From NCBI GenBank assembly GCA_022448955.1, contig JAKVCU010000015.1, forward strand, positions 1-52,765: DNA of 52,765 bases, written 5' to 3'. Both the position numbers and the translations under genes were made by a program. The notes beneath the pieces were generated by a model that was not told the DNA's origin, made no database searches, and was given only the letters and a program-made list of their open reading frames with translations. Within the stretch, counting starts at the first letter, position 1. Each line of letters starts with the position of its first letter. Shown here one piece after another: positions 45,440 to 52,765 of this stretch. This DNA is from Saprospiraceae bacterium. GTDB taxonomy: Bacteria > Bacteroidota > Bacteroidia > Chitinophagales > Saprospiraceae.

Positions 45440-46075
45440 ATGGAATTTAAATTTATTATCGGTCATCCTTCTTTGATTCACTACGCAGAGGAAATTTGTC
45501 AACTCATAGCCGAATCTGCAAAAGCAAGAGGTACAGGTATTGCTAAAAGACCTGTCCAATACATCCAAGATAAAATCAGTTCAGGAAATGCCATTCTCGC
45601 GCTTTCGCAAAATCAATTGGTCGGTTTCTGTTATATCGAAACATGGGAACATGGAAAATATGTCGCCAATTCTGGCCTTATCATTCATCCTGACTTTCGT
45701 CAAATGGGCCTCGCCAAACAAGTGAAAACACATATTTTTCAACTATCTAAGACGAAATACCCCCATGCCCAAATCTTTGGGATTACAACTAGCCTTGCAG
45801 TCATGCGCATCAATTCCTCCTTAGGTTATCAACCTGTTACCTTCTCAGAATTAACACAAGATGAGGCTTTCTGGAAAGGCTGCCAAAGCTGTCCCAATTA
45901 CGATATTCTGCAAAGAAATCAACAAAAAATGTGCCTTTGTACAGCCATGCTGGCACCAGCCAAAGAAGCAGTATTAAAACACGATTTGTCTCACCTCATT
46001 CTAAGGAACAGCAAAAAAATAAGTTCCGAATTTCAGGTCGATAGATTTTGTCATCAGATAAGGCACAAAACGTAG
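45440..46075 (+). CDS. GNAT N-acyltransferase, probable N-acylglutamate synthase
   Basis: The 211-residue GNAT protein opens the arginine operon where Bacteroidota usually carry such a gene, and it is the likely replacement for ArgA: transfer of an acyl group (acetyl or succinyl) to glutamate. Visible are GTGIAKRPVQYI, GFCYIETW, the CoA-loop region HPDFRQMGLAKQ (83-94) and GITTSLAVMRINSSLGYQPVTFSELT. Cys148/Cys151 (CQSC) with Cys165/Cys167 (CLC) could bind zinc. Residues 192-211 are encoded by the left half of the palindromic element, which also supplies the stop codon. No argA or argJ is visible in the window. N-acetyl versus N-succinyl specificity cannot be settled from this sequence. Confidence 0.85.
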   Translation: MEFKFIIGHPSLIHYAEEICQLIAESAKARGTGIAKRPVQYIQDKISSGNAILALSQNQLVGFCYIETWEHGKYVANSGLIIHPDFRQMGLAKQVKTHIFQLSKTKYPHAQIFGITTSLAVMRINSSLGYQPVTFSELTQDEAFWKGCQSCPNYDILQRNQQKMCLCTAMLAPAKEAVLKHDLSHLILRNSKKISSEFQVDRFCHQIRHKT

Positions 46076-46156
46076 GCATAGCCTTGGCTACGGCGAGGCT
46101 TTGTAACGTAATATGAGGGCAAAAGATGAGCATTAAATCGAGAAGTTATTTTTTTA
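46013..46156. repeat. 144-bp imperfect palindromic element overlapping a gene end
   Basis: The element is an imperfect inverted repeat centred on TAGCCTTGGCTA (46079-46090), with arms of about 72 bp ending in AAAAAAATAA and TTATTTTTTT. It covers the last 20 codons of the acyltransferase, its stop, the intergenic gap and a spurious upstream ATG (46126) of argG. The layout is that of REP/MITE-like elements that invade gene ends. Confidence 0.65.
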
Positions 46157-46176
46157 ACGTTCCTAAATCAAGCATA

Positions 46177-47382
46177 ATGAACAATAAAGTAGTATTAGCA
46201 TATAGCGGAGGATTAGATACCTCCTTCTGTATTCAATATCTGACAAAAGAAAAAAATCTAGAAGTACATGCCGTAAGCGTGAATACTGGTGGCTTTACGC
46301 CAAATGATATTCAAAGCATGGAAGAAAAAGCACTGCAATTAGGTGCACATTCCTTCCATTGTATAGATGCCATTGAGCAATATTATGAGCAATGCATCAA
46401 ATATCTCATTTATGGAAATATACTCAGAAACAACACCTACCCTCTTTCAGTAAGTGCGGAAAGAATGTTTCAAGCCATTGAAATCATTCAATATGCCAAT
46501 AAAATTGGCGCAAAAAATATTGCACATGGCAGTACTGGCGCGGGGAACGACCAAGTAAGATTTGACCTCGTTTTTCAAACACTAGGTGAAGATATCCAAA
46601 TCATCACACCAATTAGAGACCTAAAGCTTTCCCGCCAAGAAGAGGTTGACTATTTGCAACAGCAAGGGTTTGCTTGGAATTGGGAAAAAGCAAAATACTC
46701 CATTAACAAAGGTCTTTGGGGAACTAGCGTAGGTGGTGCCGAAACACTCACCTCTCACCTTCCACTACCCGAAGAAGCCTATCCATCCCCTTTAAAAAAG
46801 AATGCTCCTCAACAAATTAGTCTTCACTTTGAAAAAGGGGAACTTATTGGCGTCAATCAACAAACATTCACACATCCTGTCGAAGCGATTCAATATCTCG
46901 AAGAATTAGCTTCCCCTTATGCTATCGGAAGAGACATACATGTCGGTGATACCATCATCGGAATCAAAGGTCGGGTTGGATTCGAAGCAGCTGCTCCGCT
47001 AATTATCCTCAAAGCTCATCATTTATTAGAAAAGCACACCCTCAGCAAGTGGCAGCAATATTGGAAAGAACAGCTTAGTAATTGGTATGGGATGCTACTT
47101 CACGAAGGGCAATTTCTCGATCCGGTCCTAAGAAATATTGAAACATTCTTAGAAGATACCCAAAACCATGTGAGTGGAACAGCATTTGTACAACTCCTCC
47201 CCTATCGTTTTGAATTACAAGGCATTGAAGCTCCTTTTGACCTACTGCAAAGCAAAATGGGGCAATATGGCGAAATGAATAATGGCTGGTCTGGCGAAGA
47301 TGTAAAAGGCTTCACCAAAATCTACGCCAACGCAAATAAAATCTATCACCAACTTCATAAAGAAACCGTATGCAACAAATAG
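46177..47382 (+). CDS. argG: Argininosuccinate synthase
   Basis: The enzyme condenses citrulline and aspartate using ATP. From the ATG at 46177 the 401-residue protein starts MNNKVVLAYSGGLDTSFC, with the ATP pyrophosphatase loop SGGLDTS at 10-16, as usual for the family. An ATG at 46126 lies inside the palindromic element and would add 17 untypical residues. Further motifs: AHGSTGAGNDQVRFD (citrulline/ATP site) and YSINKGLWGTSVGG. Its last 13 bp overlap argC. In this operon type ArgG acts on citrulline made after deacylation by ArgE. Confidence 0.95.
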   Translation: MNNKVVLAYSGGLDTSFCIQYLTKEKNLEVHAVSVNTGGFTPNDIQSMEEKALQLGAHSFHCIDAIEQYYEQCIKYLIYGNILRNNTYPLSVSAERMFQAIEIIQYANKIGAKNIAHGSTGAGNDQVRFDLVFQTLGEDIQIITPIRDLKLSRQEEVDYLQQQGFAWNWEKAKYSINKGLWGTSVGGAETLTSHLPLPEEAYPSPLKKNAPQQISLHFEKGELIGVNQQTFTHPVEAIQYLEELASPYAIGRDIHVGDTIIGIKGRVGFEAAAPLIILKAHHLLEKHTLSKWQQYWKEQLSNWYGMLLHEGQFLDPVLRNIETFLEDTQNHVSGTAFVQLLPYRFELQGIEAPFDLLQSKMGQYGEMNNGWSGEDVKGFTKIYANANKIYHQLHKETVCNK

Positions 47383-48335
47383 GTATCATAGGCGGTGGTG
47401 GATACACCGCCGGCGAACTCATCAGAATATTATTACATCATCCATTTGCGCAGATAAAATGGATAAAAAGCAATAGCCAAGCAGGCAAATTCATCTATGA
47501 AGTCCATCAAGATCTTTTGGGAGAAACAAGTCTACAATTCACCGATCAAGTAGATTGGGATATTGATGTGCTCTTTTTATGCAGTGGGCATGGGCAGTCT
47601 TCTGTTTTCCTTTCGAAAAATACGCTACCTGAAGATTTACTGATCATTGATTTAAGTAGAGATTTCAGATTGAAATCAGCACAACACTCCTTTATTTATG
47701 GCCTTCCCGAGCTGAATAAATCAGCCATCCAATCGTCCAATCGGATTGCCAATTGCGGTTGCTTTGCAACTGCTATTCAATTAGCACTGCTGCCCTTGGC
47801 AGCAAATAATTGGTTGAATTCAGAAGTGCATGTGCAAGCCATCACAGGTGCCACAGGCGCCGGCCAATCACCTAGTTCGACTACTCATTTCAGTTGGCGA
47901 AATAATAATCTGAGTGCTTACAAAGCTTTCCAACACCAACATCTGGATGAAATCCATCAAAGTCTACAGCAATTACAAACTGACTTTCAACAAAGCATCA
48001 ATTTCATTCCAGTGAGAGGTGACTTTGCAAGAGGCATTTTTGCCAGTATTTACACGGAAGTGGACGAAAGCTACGAGCAATTATTGAAGGCTTATCAGAA
48101 ATATTATGCCGATAGTCCTTTTGTACATATCAGCAGTGACAACATCAGTCTCAAACAGGTAGTCAACACCAATAAGTGTCTGCTACACCTACAGAAACAC
48201 GGCAACAAACTACTCATTATCAGCACAATTGACAACCTACTAAAAGGAGCATCCGGACAAGCCGTACAAAATATGAATCTTGCTCTAGGACTAGAAGAAA
48301 CCGCAGGACTAGGTCTAAAAGCAATGGCATTTTAA
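47370..48335 (+). CDS. argC: N-acyl-gamma-glutamyl-phosphate reductase
   Basis: The enzyme makes N-acylglutamate semialdehyde with NADPH, arginine pathway step three. The 321-residue protein has the NADP fold GGGGYTAGELIRIL (8-21), LFLCSGHGQS, DLSRDFR, the active-site Cys131 in ANCGCFATAIQLALL (the usual NPGCY is NCGCF), ITGATGAGQSPS and HQHLDEI with the catalytic His. It overlaps argG by 13 bp and precedes argD by 11 bp, so translation is probably coupled. Confidence 0.95.
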   Translation: MQQIGIIGGGGYTAGELIRILLHHPFAQIKWIKSNSQAGKFIYEVHQDLLGETSLQFTDQVDWDIDVLFLCSGHGQSSVFLSKNTLPEDLLIIDLSRDFRLKSAQHSFIYGLPELNKSAIQSSNRIANCGCFATAIQLALLPLAANNWLNSEVHVQAITGATGAGQSPSSTTHFSWRNNNLSAYKAFQHQHLDEIHQSLQQLQTDFQQSINFIPVRGDFARGIFASIYTEVDESYEQLLKAYQKYYADSPFVHISSDNISLKQVVNTNKCLLHLQKHGNKLLIISTIDNLLKGASGQAVQNMNLALGLEETAGLGLKAMAF

Positions 48336-48346
48336 AAAAGAAAATA

Positions 48347-49489
48347 ATGAATCTATTCAACGTATATTCCAAATATGAAGTAACGCCTGTCAAAGGAAAA
48401 GGCAGTTATGTTTACGATAAAAATAATACCCAATACTTAGACTTCTATGGGGGGCATGCCGTTATTTCTATCGGCCATAGTCACCCCCATTTTATTGATA
48501 AGATAAGCGATCAATTACATCAATTGGCATTTTATTCCAACGCTGTACCTAATGATTTACAAGAAGAACTAGCTCATAAACTTGGAGAAGGATCTGGTTT
48601 GCAGGATTACCAATTATTTCTCTGTAATTCAGGTGCAGAAGCCAATGAAAATGCACTTAAAATTGCTTCTTTTCAAACACAAAAATCAAAGATCATTGCC
48701 TTTAAAAATGCTTTCCATGGCAGAACTTCTGCCGTCGTTAATGCTACAGACAATCCAAAAATCAAAGCTCCCATCAATAAAACCTATGAAGTAGAATTTC
48801 ATGATTGGAATCAGTTGGCTACAGTTGAGCAGAGTCTTCAGAAGGAGGATGTTTGTGCAGTCATTGTAGAAGGAATCCAAGGCATTGGAGGAGTACATTT
48901 GGCAGATGTTGACTTTCTAGAAGGACTAGAAACACTATGCAAACAGCATGGAGCTATGCTCATTCTAGATGAAATTCAATCTGGTTATGGAAGAAGTGGC
49001 CATTTTTTCGCTTTTCAGAAAGCAAATATCCAACCCCATCTCATTACCATGGCCAAAGGCATGGGTAATGGCTTCCCAATCGGGGGTGTACTCATTCATC
49101 CTTCTATCAAAGCATGGCCTGGGATGCTAGGCAGCACATTTGGCGGAAGCCACCTAGCCTGTGCAGCAGGTATTGCCGTACTCGATATCCTCAAAGAGGA
49201 AGGTTTGCTTCAAAATGCCAAGGCTATGCATCAATTGCTCATTAAAGATTTAGCCGCTTTGGAAGGCGTAAAAGAGGTCAGAGCGGAAGGACTAATGATT
49301 GGCCTAGAAATGGAGTACCCGAGTGCTGCATTACGGAAACATCTCCTTTATCAAAAGCAAGTATTCACAGGTTCTTCTTCTTGTCCTAATACGCTGCGAT
49401 TACTACCACCTTTAAGTATTACTGAAAAAGAAGTCAGCATTTTTCTTGAAAAAATTCATTCCTCCATTCCCCAAACACAATACGCATGA
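48347..49489 (+). CDS. argD: N-acylornithine aminotransferase
   Basis: This PLP-dependent class III aminotransferase makes N-acylornithine from the semialdehyde and glutamate. The 380 residues include GHAVISIGHSHP, FCNSGAEANENALKIA, FHGRTSAVVNAT, LILDEIQSGYGRSG and Lys237 in TMAKGMGNGFPIGG, the Schiff-base Lys. The stop overlaps the argF' start by four bases (ATGA). Some enzymes of this group also act as succinyldiaminopimelate aminotransferases; the operon favours the arginine role. Confidence 0.95.
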   Translation: MNLFNVYSKYEVTPVKGKGSYVYDKNNTQYLDFYGGHAVISIGHSHPHFIDKISDQLHQLAFYSNAVPNDLQEELAHKLGEGSGLQDYQLFLCNSGAEANENALKIASFQTQKSKIIAFKNAFHGRTSAVVNATDNPKIKAPINKTYEVEFHDWNQLATVEQSLQKEDVCAVIVEGIQGIGGVHLADVDFLEGLETLCKQHGAMLILDEIQSGYGRSGHFFAFQKANIQPHLITMAKGMGNGFPIGGVLIHPSIKAWPGMLGSTFGGSHLACAAGIAVLDILKEEGLLQNAKAMHQLLIKDLAALEGVKEVRAEGLMIGLEMEYPSAALRKHLLYQKQVFTGSSSCPNTLRLLPPLSITEKEVSIFLEKIHSSIPQTQYA

Positions 49490-50427
49490 AACAATTCACT
49501 CAACTAGCAGATGTGCCCAATCCATCGGCATTGATCGATAAGGCACAATACTTTAAAGCAAATCCTCTCGCAGCTAATGATTTTGCTAAAGGAAAGACAG
49601 CCGTCCTGCTATTCTTCAACCCTAGTCTAAGAACTAGATTAAGCACAGAAAAAGCGGCACTGCAACTAGGTTTTTCAGTCATGACGATGAATGCCGCACA
49701 GGGATGGAAGTTGGAATTTGAAGACCAAATCGTCATGAATTCGGATAAAGCGGAGCATATCCGCGAAGCCGCACAAGTCATTAGTCAATATGCTGATGTC
49801 ATTGGTATTCGGACCTTTCCTAGTCTAACAGATAAAGACAAGGATTATTCGGATTACATTTTGCAAAGATTCGTTGAGTTTTCTAGTGTCCCAATCGTAA
49901 GTCTGGAATCTGCCATTCGGCATCCCTTACAATCGCTTGCCGATTGTCTGACCATCAAAGAACATCAAACAAAGTCCAAACCGAAAGTTGTGCTGACTTG
50001 GGCACCACACCCCAAAGCATTACCCCAAGCAGTGGCTAATTCTTTTGCAGAATGGATGTCTATTATGGATGTTGATTTGACCATTACGCACCCTGAAGGT
50101 TACGAATTAGCACCAACATTTCAGCAGCATTTTCCGGTAGAATACCATCAACAAAAAGCTTTTGAAGGTGCAGATTTTATTTATGCCAAAAACTGGTCTT
50201 CTTTTCAAAACTATGGCAAAATCCTAGAAGTCAAAAATAACTGGACGATCACAGCAGAAAAGATGGCATTGACCAATCAAGCAAAGTTTATGCATTGCCT
50301 TCCTGTACGGAGAAATGTAGTAGTCGCAGATGAGGTATTAGACAGTCCTCAATCCTTGGTTATTGAACAAGCCAACAATAGAACTTTTGCGGCCCAAGCC
50401 GTCCTTCACGAACTTTTAAACCACTAA
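49486..50427 (+). CDS. argF': N-acylornithine carbamoyltransferase (ArgF' type)
   Basis: The enzyme transfers carbamoyl from carbamoyl phosphate to an N-acylated ornithine, forming N-acylcitrulline. The 313-residue protein is close, as I recall it, to Bacteroides fragilis N-succinylornithine transcarbamylase: FFNPSLRTRLSTEKAAL (43-59), TWAPHPKALPQAVANSFAEWM, THPEGYEL, FEGADFIYAKNW and HCLPVRRN (270-277). The residue that separates the two known specificities (Pro90 in B. fragilis, Glu92 in Xanthomonas acetyl-type enzyme) is Ala89 here, in SDKAEHIREA. Loss of Glu should permit a succinyl substrate, so the succinyl route is favoured without proof. It overlaps argD by 4 bp. Confidence 0.93.
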   Translation: MKQFTQLADVPNPSALIDKAQYFKANPLAANDFAKGKTAVLLFFNPSLRTRLSTEKAALQLGFSVMTMNAAQGWKLEFEDQIVMNSDKAEHIREAAQVISQYADVIGIRTFPSLTDKDKDYSDYILQRFVEFSSVPIVSLESAIRHPLQSLADCLTIKEHQTKSKPKVVLTWAPHPKALPQAVANSFAEWMSIMDVDLTITHPEGYELAPTFQQHFPVEYHQQKAFEGADFIYAKNWSSFQNYGKILEVKNNWTITAEKMALTNQAKFMHCLPVRRNVVVADEVLDSPQSLVIEQANNRTFAAQAVLHELLNH

Positions 50428-50428
50428 A

Positions 50429-51202
50429 ATGAATACACTCAAAATATTAAAAATAGGTGGCAATGTCCTCCACTCATCCTCACAACTCCATCACATTTTA
50501 GATGCTTTCGCAAAATGGAAAGGACCTAAAATATTGGTACATGGTGGAGGAAAATATGCTTCTGCATTGAGTCAAAAACTAGGCATTACACCCCAAATGA
50601 TTGATGGGAGAAGAATCACTGACGCCCCTACACTTGAGGTAGTTACTATGGTCTATGCAGGCCAATTGAATAAAAAAATAGTAAGCCAATTACAAAAACG
50701 AAACTGTAATGCCATAGGCCTATCTGGGGCAGATGGCAATATCATCAAAGCCCATAAAAGAGCTGTTTCGACTATTGATTATGGATTTGCAGGAGATATT
50801 GAATCCGTACAATCGGAGCAACTATTAAAATTACTACAAGCTGGCTTTACACCTGTTTTTTGTGCCATTACACATGATGGCCAAGGTCAATTACTGAATA
50901 CAAATGCAGATACCATTTCATCCGCTTTATCTGTTGCTATGGCCAATCATTTCACAACAGAATTGCTGTACTGCTTTGACAAAGATGGGGTCCTCTCTGA
51001 TCCAAAAAATGAAAAAAGTATCATCAATCAGATCAATCAAAAGAATTACAAAGAAATGGTAGCAGAAGGCATCATTACAGATGGTATGATTCCCAAATTA
51101 GATAATGCTTTTGATGCATTGGCTCAGCAAGTAGCGACAGTGAGGATTGGCAGTGTCTATAGCCTTATGACAGGAAATGAAACTATTATAACTGCTGCCT
51201 AA
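50429..51202 (+). CDS. argB: N-acylglutamate kinase
   Basis: The enzyme phosphorylates N-acylglutamate, normally the committed and regulated step. The 257-residue amino-acid kinase has LKIGGNVL at the N-terminus, LVHGGGKYAS (about 36-45), the ATP-binding region FDKDGVLSDP and EGIITDGMIPKLDNAFDAL near the end. The N-terminal helix that carries arginine feedback in hexameric kinases is absent, so arginine-insensitivity is possible and would make leader attenuation the main control; this is inference. One base separates it from argF', and its stop overlaps the argE start (TAATG). Confidence 0.93.
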   Translation: MNTLKILKIGGNVLHSSSQLHHILDAFAKWKGPKILVHGGGKYASALSQKLGITPQMIDGRRITDAPTLEVVTMVYAGQLNKKIVSQLQKRNCNAIGLSGADGNIIKAHKRAVSTIDYGFAGDIESVQSEQLLKLLQAGFTPVFCAITHDGQGQLLNTNADTISSALSVAMANHFTTELLYCFDKDGVLSDPKNEKSIINQINQKNYKEMVAEGIITDGMIPKLDNAFDALAQQVATVRIGSVYSLMTGNETIITAA

Positions 51203-52278
51203 TGAAAGCATTAATAGAAGATAGCATCCAATTACTTCAGCAGCTCATCAAAACACCTTCTTTTTCAAAAGAAGAGGATCAAACAGCTGATATAATCGCT
51301 GATTTCTTGGCTCAAAAAGGCATTGCTATTTCCCGAAAGGGAAATAATATATGGGCAAAATCGCTGCATTGGGACGAGCAAAAACCTACCATTTTACTCA
51401 ACTCTCATCATGATACCGTAAAGGTAGTGAATGGCTGGACCCAAGATCCATTTGGCGCAAGCCTAGAAAATGGACAACTCTTTGGCTTGGGCAGCAATGA
51501 TGCAGGTGGATGTCTAGTGAGTTTAATGGCATGCTTCCTTCACTTTCGTGAGAGGAAAGGGCTGGCATTTAATCTCATTTTTGCGGCTAGTGCAGAAGAG
51601 GAAATCTCTGGCGCAAAAGGCATTGCTAGTATAATTGAAGAACTACGTCCAATCGATCTAGCCATTGTAGGAGAGCCTACCCAAATGCAAATGGCGATCG
51701 CAGAAAAAGGCTTGATGGTGATTGATGGGATTGCAGAAGGTCAGGCAGGGCATGCGGCGAGGGATGAAGGCATTAATGCCTTATACATCGCCTTGGAAGA
51801 CATTGCTCGTTTACGCGAAATGAAATTTGACGAGACGAGTGATCAACTAGGTCCTGTAAAAGTGAGTATCACTCAAATCCAAGCAGGTCATCAGCATAAT
51901 GTGGTACCTGATCAATGCTCTTTTGTTATAGACGTTCGGACAAATGAATGTTATAGCAATGCAGAGGTATTTCAAATTTTGCAATCGAAGATCCAATCAA
52001 CATTGAAAGCACGTTCCTTCCGATTGAATTCTTCGGGCATTGCTTTGGATCATCCTTTTGTACAAACAGGCATTCAACGGGGGCATCGCTACTTTGGCTC
52101 ACCCACCTTATCAGATCAAGCATTGATGCCTTTTACTAGCATTAAAATCGGCCCTGGCGACTCTGCCCGATCACATACAGCGGATGAATACATTTGGCTT
52201 TCAGAAATTGAAAACGGCATTCATCAATACATTTCTTTACTAACAACTTACGATCAAAATCTAAAATCAATAGCATGA
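51202..52278 (+). CDS. argE: N-acylornithine / N-acylcitrulline deacylase (M20)
   Basis: The 358-residue M20 metallopeptidase carries NSHHDTVKVV (zinc His and Asp nearby), GSNDAGGCLVSLMA, the catalytic Glu pair in AASAEEEISGAKG, IVGEPTQMQMAIAEKGL, GHAARDEG and GPGDSARSHTADEYI near the C-terminus. In a pathway with ArgF' it should remove the acyl group from N-acylcitrulline, not from N-acylornithine. That is inferred from the operon. It overlaps argH by four bases (ATGA). Confidence 0.92.
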   Translation: MKALIEDSIQLLQQLIKTPSFSKEEDQTADIIADFLAQKGIAISRKGNNIWAKSLHWDEQKPTILLNSHHDTVKVVNGWTQDPFGASLENGQLFGLGSNDAGGCLVSLMACFLHFRERKGLAFNLIFAASAEEEISGAKGIASIIEELRPIDLAIVGEPTQMQMAIAEKGLMVIDGIAEGQAGHAARDEGINALYIALEDIARLREMKFDETSDQLGPVKVSITQIQAGHQHNVVPDQCSFVIDVRTNECYSNAEVFQILQSKIQSTLKARSFRLNSSGIALDHPFVQTGIQRGHRYFGSPTLSDQALMPFTSIKIGPGDSARSHTADEYIWLSEIENGIHQYISLLTTYDQNLKSIA

Positions 52279-52765
52279 AACTCTGGCAAAAAGATATCAC
52301 ACTAGATCAACAAATAGAACAGTTTACCATTGGAAAAGACCAAGAACTGGATTTACAACTCGCTTCTTTTGATGTATTAGGCTCCTTAGCCCATATTCAA
52401 ATGTTAGAAAAAATTGATTTGCTGACCAAGGCAGAATTGTCCTTACTTCAAGGAGAGTTGCAATCCATTTATCTGGATATCCAAGCAGGTGAATTTCAAA
52501 TTGAAGCAGGCATCGAAGATATCCATTCTCAAATTGAATACTTACTAACGGCACGTTTGGGAGAAGTAGGAAAAAAAATTCATGCCGGCCGTTCTAGAAA
52601 CGATCAAGTGCTCGTTGATTTAAGATTATTTTTTAGATCAGAAATTAAAACAATAGCGGAGCTACTGCGTCAGGTGATTCAGTTGTTGCTTAAAAAGTCA
52701 GAGGCCTCCAAAAACGTCTTAATGCCAGGATATACCCATACGCAAATCGGCATGCTTTCGTCTTT
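52275..52765 (+). CDS. argH: Argininosuccinate lyase, 5' part
   Basis: Only the first 163 codons are present; the gene runs off the right edge. The N-terminus MKLWQKDI is followed by the family-typical FTIGKDQELDLQLASFDVLGSLAHIQML, EDIHSQIEYLL and HAGRSRNDQVLVDLRLFFR (the substrate-binding Ser-Arg-Asn-Asp), then MPGYTHTQ, a known lyase motif. The enzyme cleaves argininosuccinate to arginine and fumarate and completes the pathway. It starts inside the argE stop. Confidence 0.95.
   Translation, partial: MKLWQKDITLDQQIEQFTIGKDQELDLQLASFDVLGSLAHIQMLEKIDLLTKAELSLLQGELQSIYLDIQAGEFQIEAGIEDIHSQIEYLLTARLGEVGKKIHAGRSRNDQVLVDLRLFFRSEIKTIAELLRQVIQLLLKKSEASKNVLMPGYTHTQIGMLSS

Noticed and set aside
46126-46176. 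Upstream ATG start for argG
   Set aside because: The extra 17 residues are encoded partly in the palindromic element and are untypical; the ATG at 46177 gives the standard N-terminus.

Overview
The window reads as chromosome of a Bacteroidota bacterium, most likely Saprospiria (Saprospiraceae or Lewinella-like); that rank is inferred from gene content only. Evidence: type IX secretion (T9SS) type A C-terminal sorting domains on three secreted proteins, promoters of the form TTG-N20-22-TAnnTTTG, the bamD-rpoZ-coaBC-DUF4835 cluster, an N-acylornithine carbamoyltransferase-type arginine operon, and AT-rich DNA with little Shine-Dalgarno signal.

Left third (1-19 kb): the start of a secreted Fn3-type protein; an orphan NarL/LuxR response regulator whose phospho-acceptor Asp is Glu; a FadH-type 2,4-dienoyl-CoA reductase; a T9SS-exported animal-type haem peroxidase; an envelope protein with eleven Ig-like repeats, two of them encoded by a perfect 276-bp tandem duplication; an outer-membrane protein with SprA-like motifs; and a multidomain T9SS metalloprotease.

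Middle (19-43 kb): a MATE exporter; a 1270-residue fusion of two D-Ala-D-Ala ligase modules, one membrane helix and about three PASTA domains; a rhodanese; SPOR-domain proteins, one with a PorE-like layout; a three-gene glycosyltransferase operon; purN; the bamD-rpoZ-coaBC-DUF4835 cluster; a DUF3137 protein; a TraB/GumN protein; and the broken remains of a universal stress protein.

Right part (43-52.8 kb): 1.5 kb of palindrome-rich non-coding DNA leads into the arginine operon (GNAT acyltransferase, argG, argC, argD, argF', argB, argE, argH; argH runs off the window). A promoter-like sequence is followed by a 25-codon ORF with eight Arg codons and then about 340 nt of hairpin-rich leader. This looks like a ribosome-mediated arginine attenuator. 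Inside the operon, a 144-bp imperfect palindromic element forms the end of the acyltransferase gene and fills the gap before argG; a relative with a similar core lies near 43.1 kb.

Strongest leads: the Arg-rich leader and its 80-nt hairpin, the Ddl-Ddl-TM-PASTA fusion, the palindromic element that extends a coding sequence, the Ala at the residue that separates acetyl- from succinyl-ornithine carbamoyltransferases, the Asp-to-Glu receiver, and the SPOR-for-OmpA swap in a PorE-like protein.
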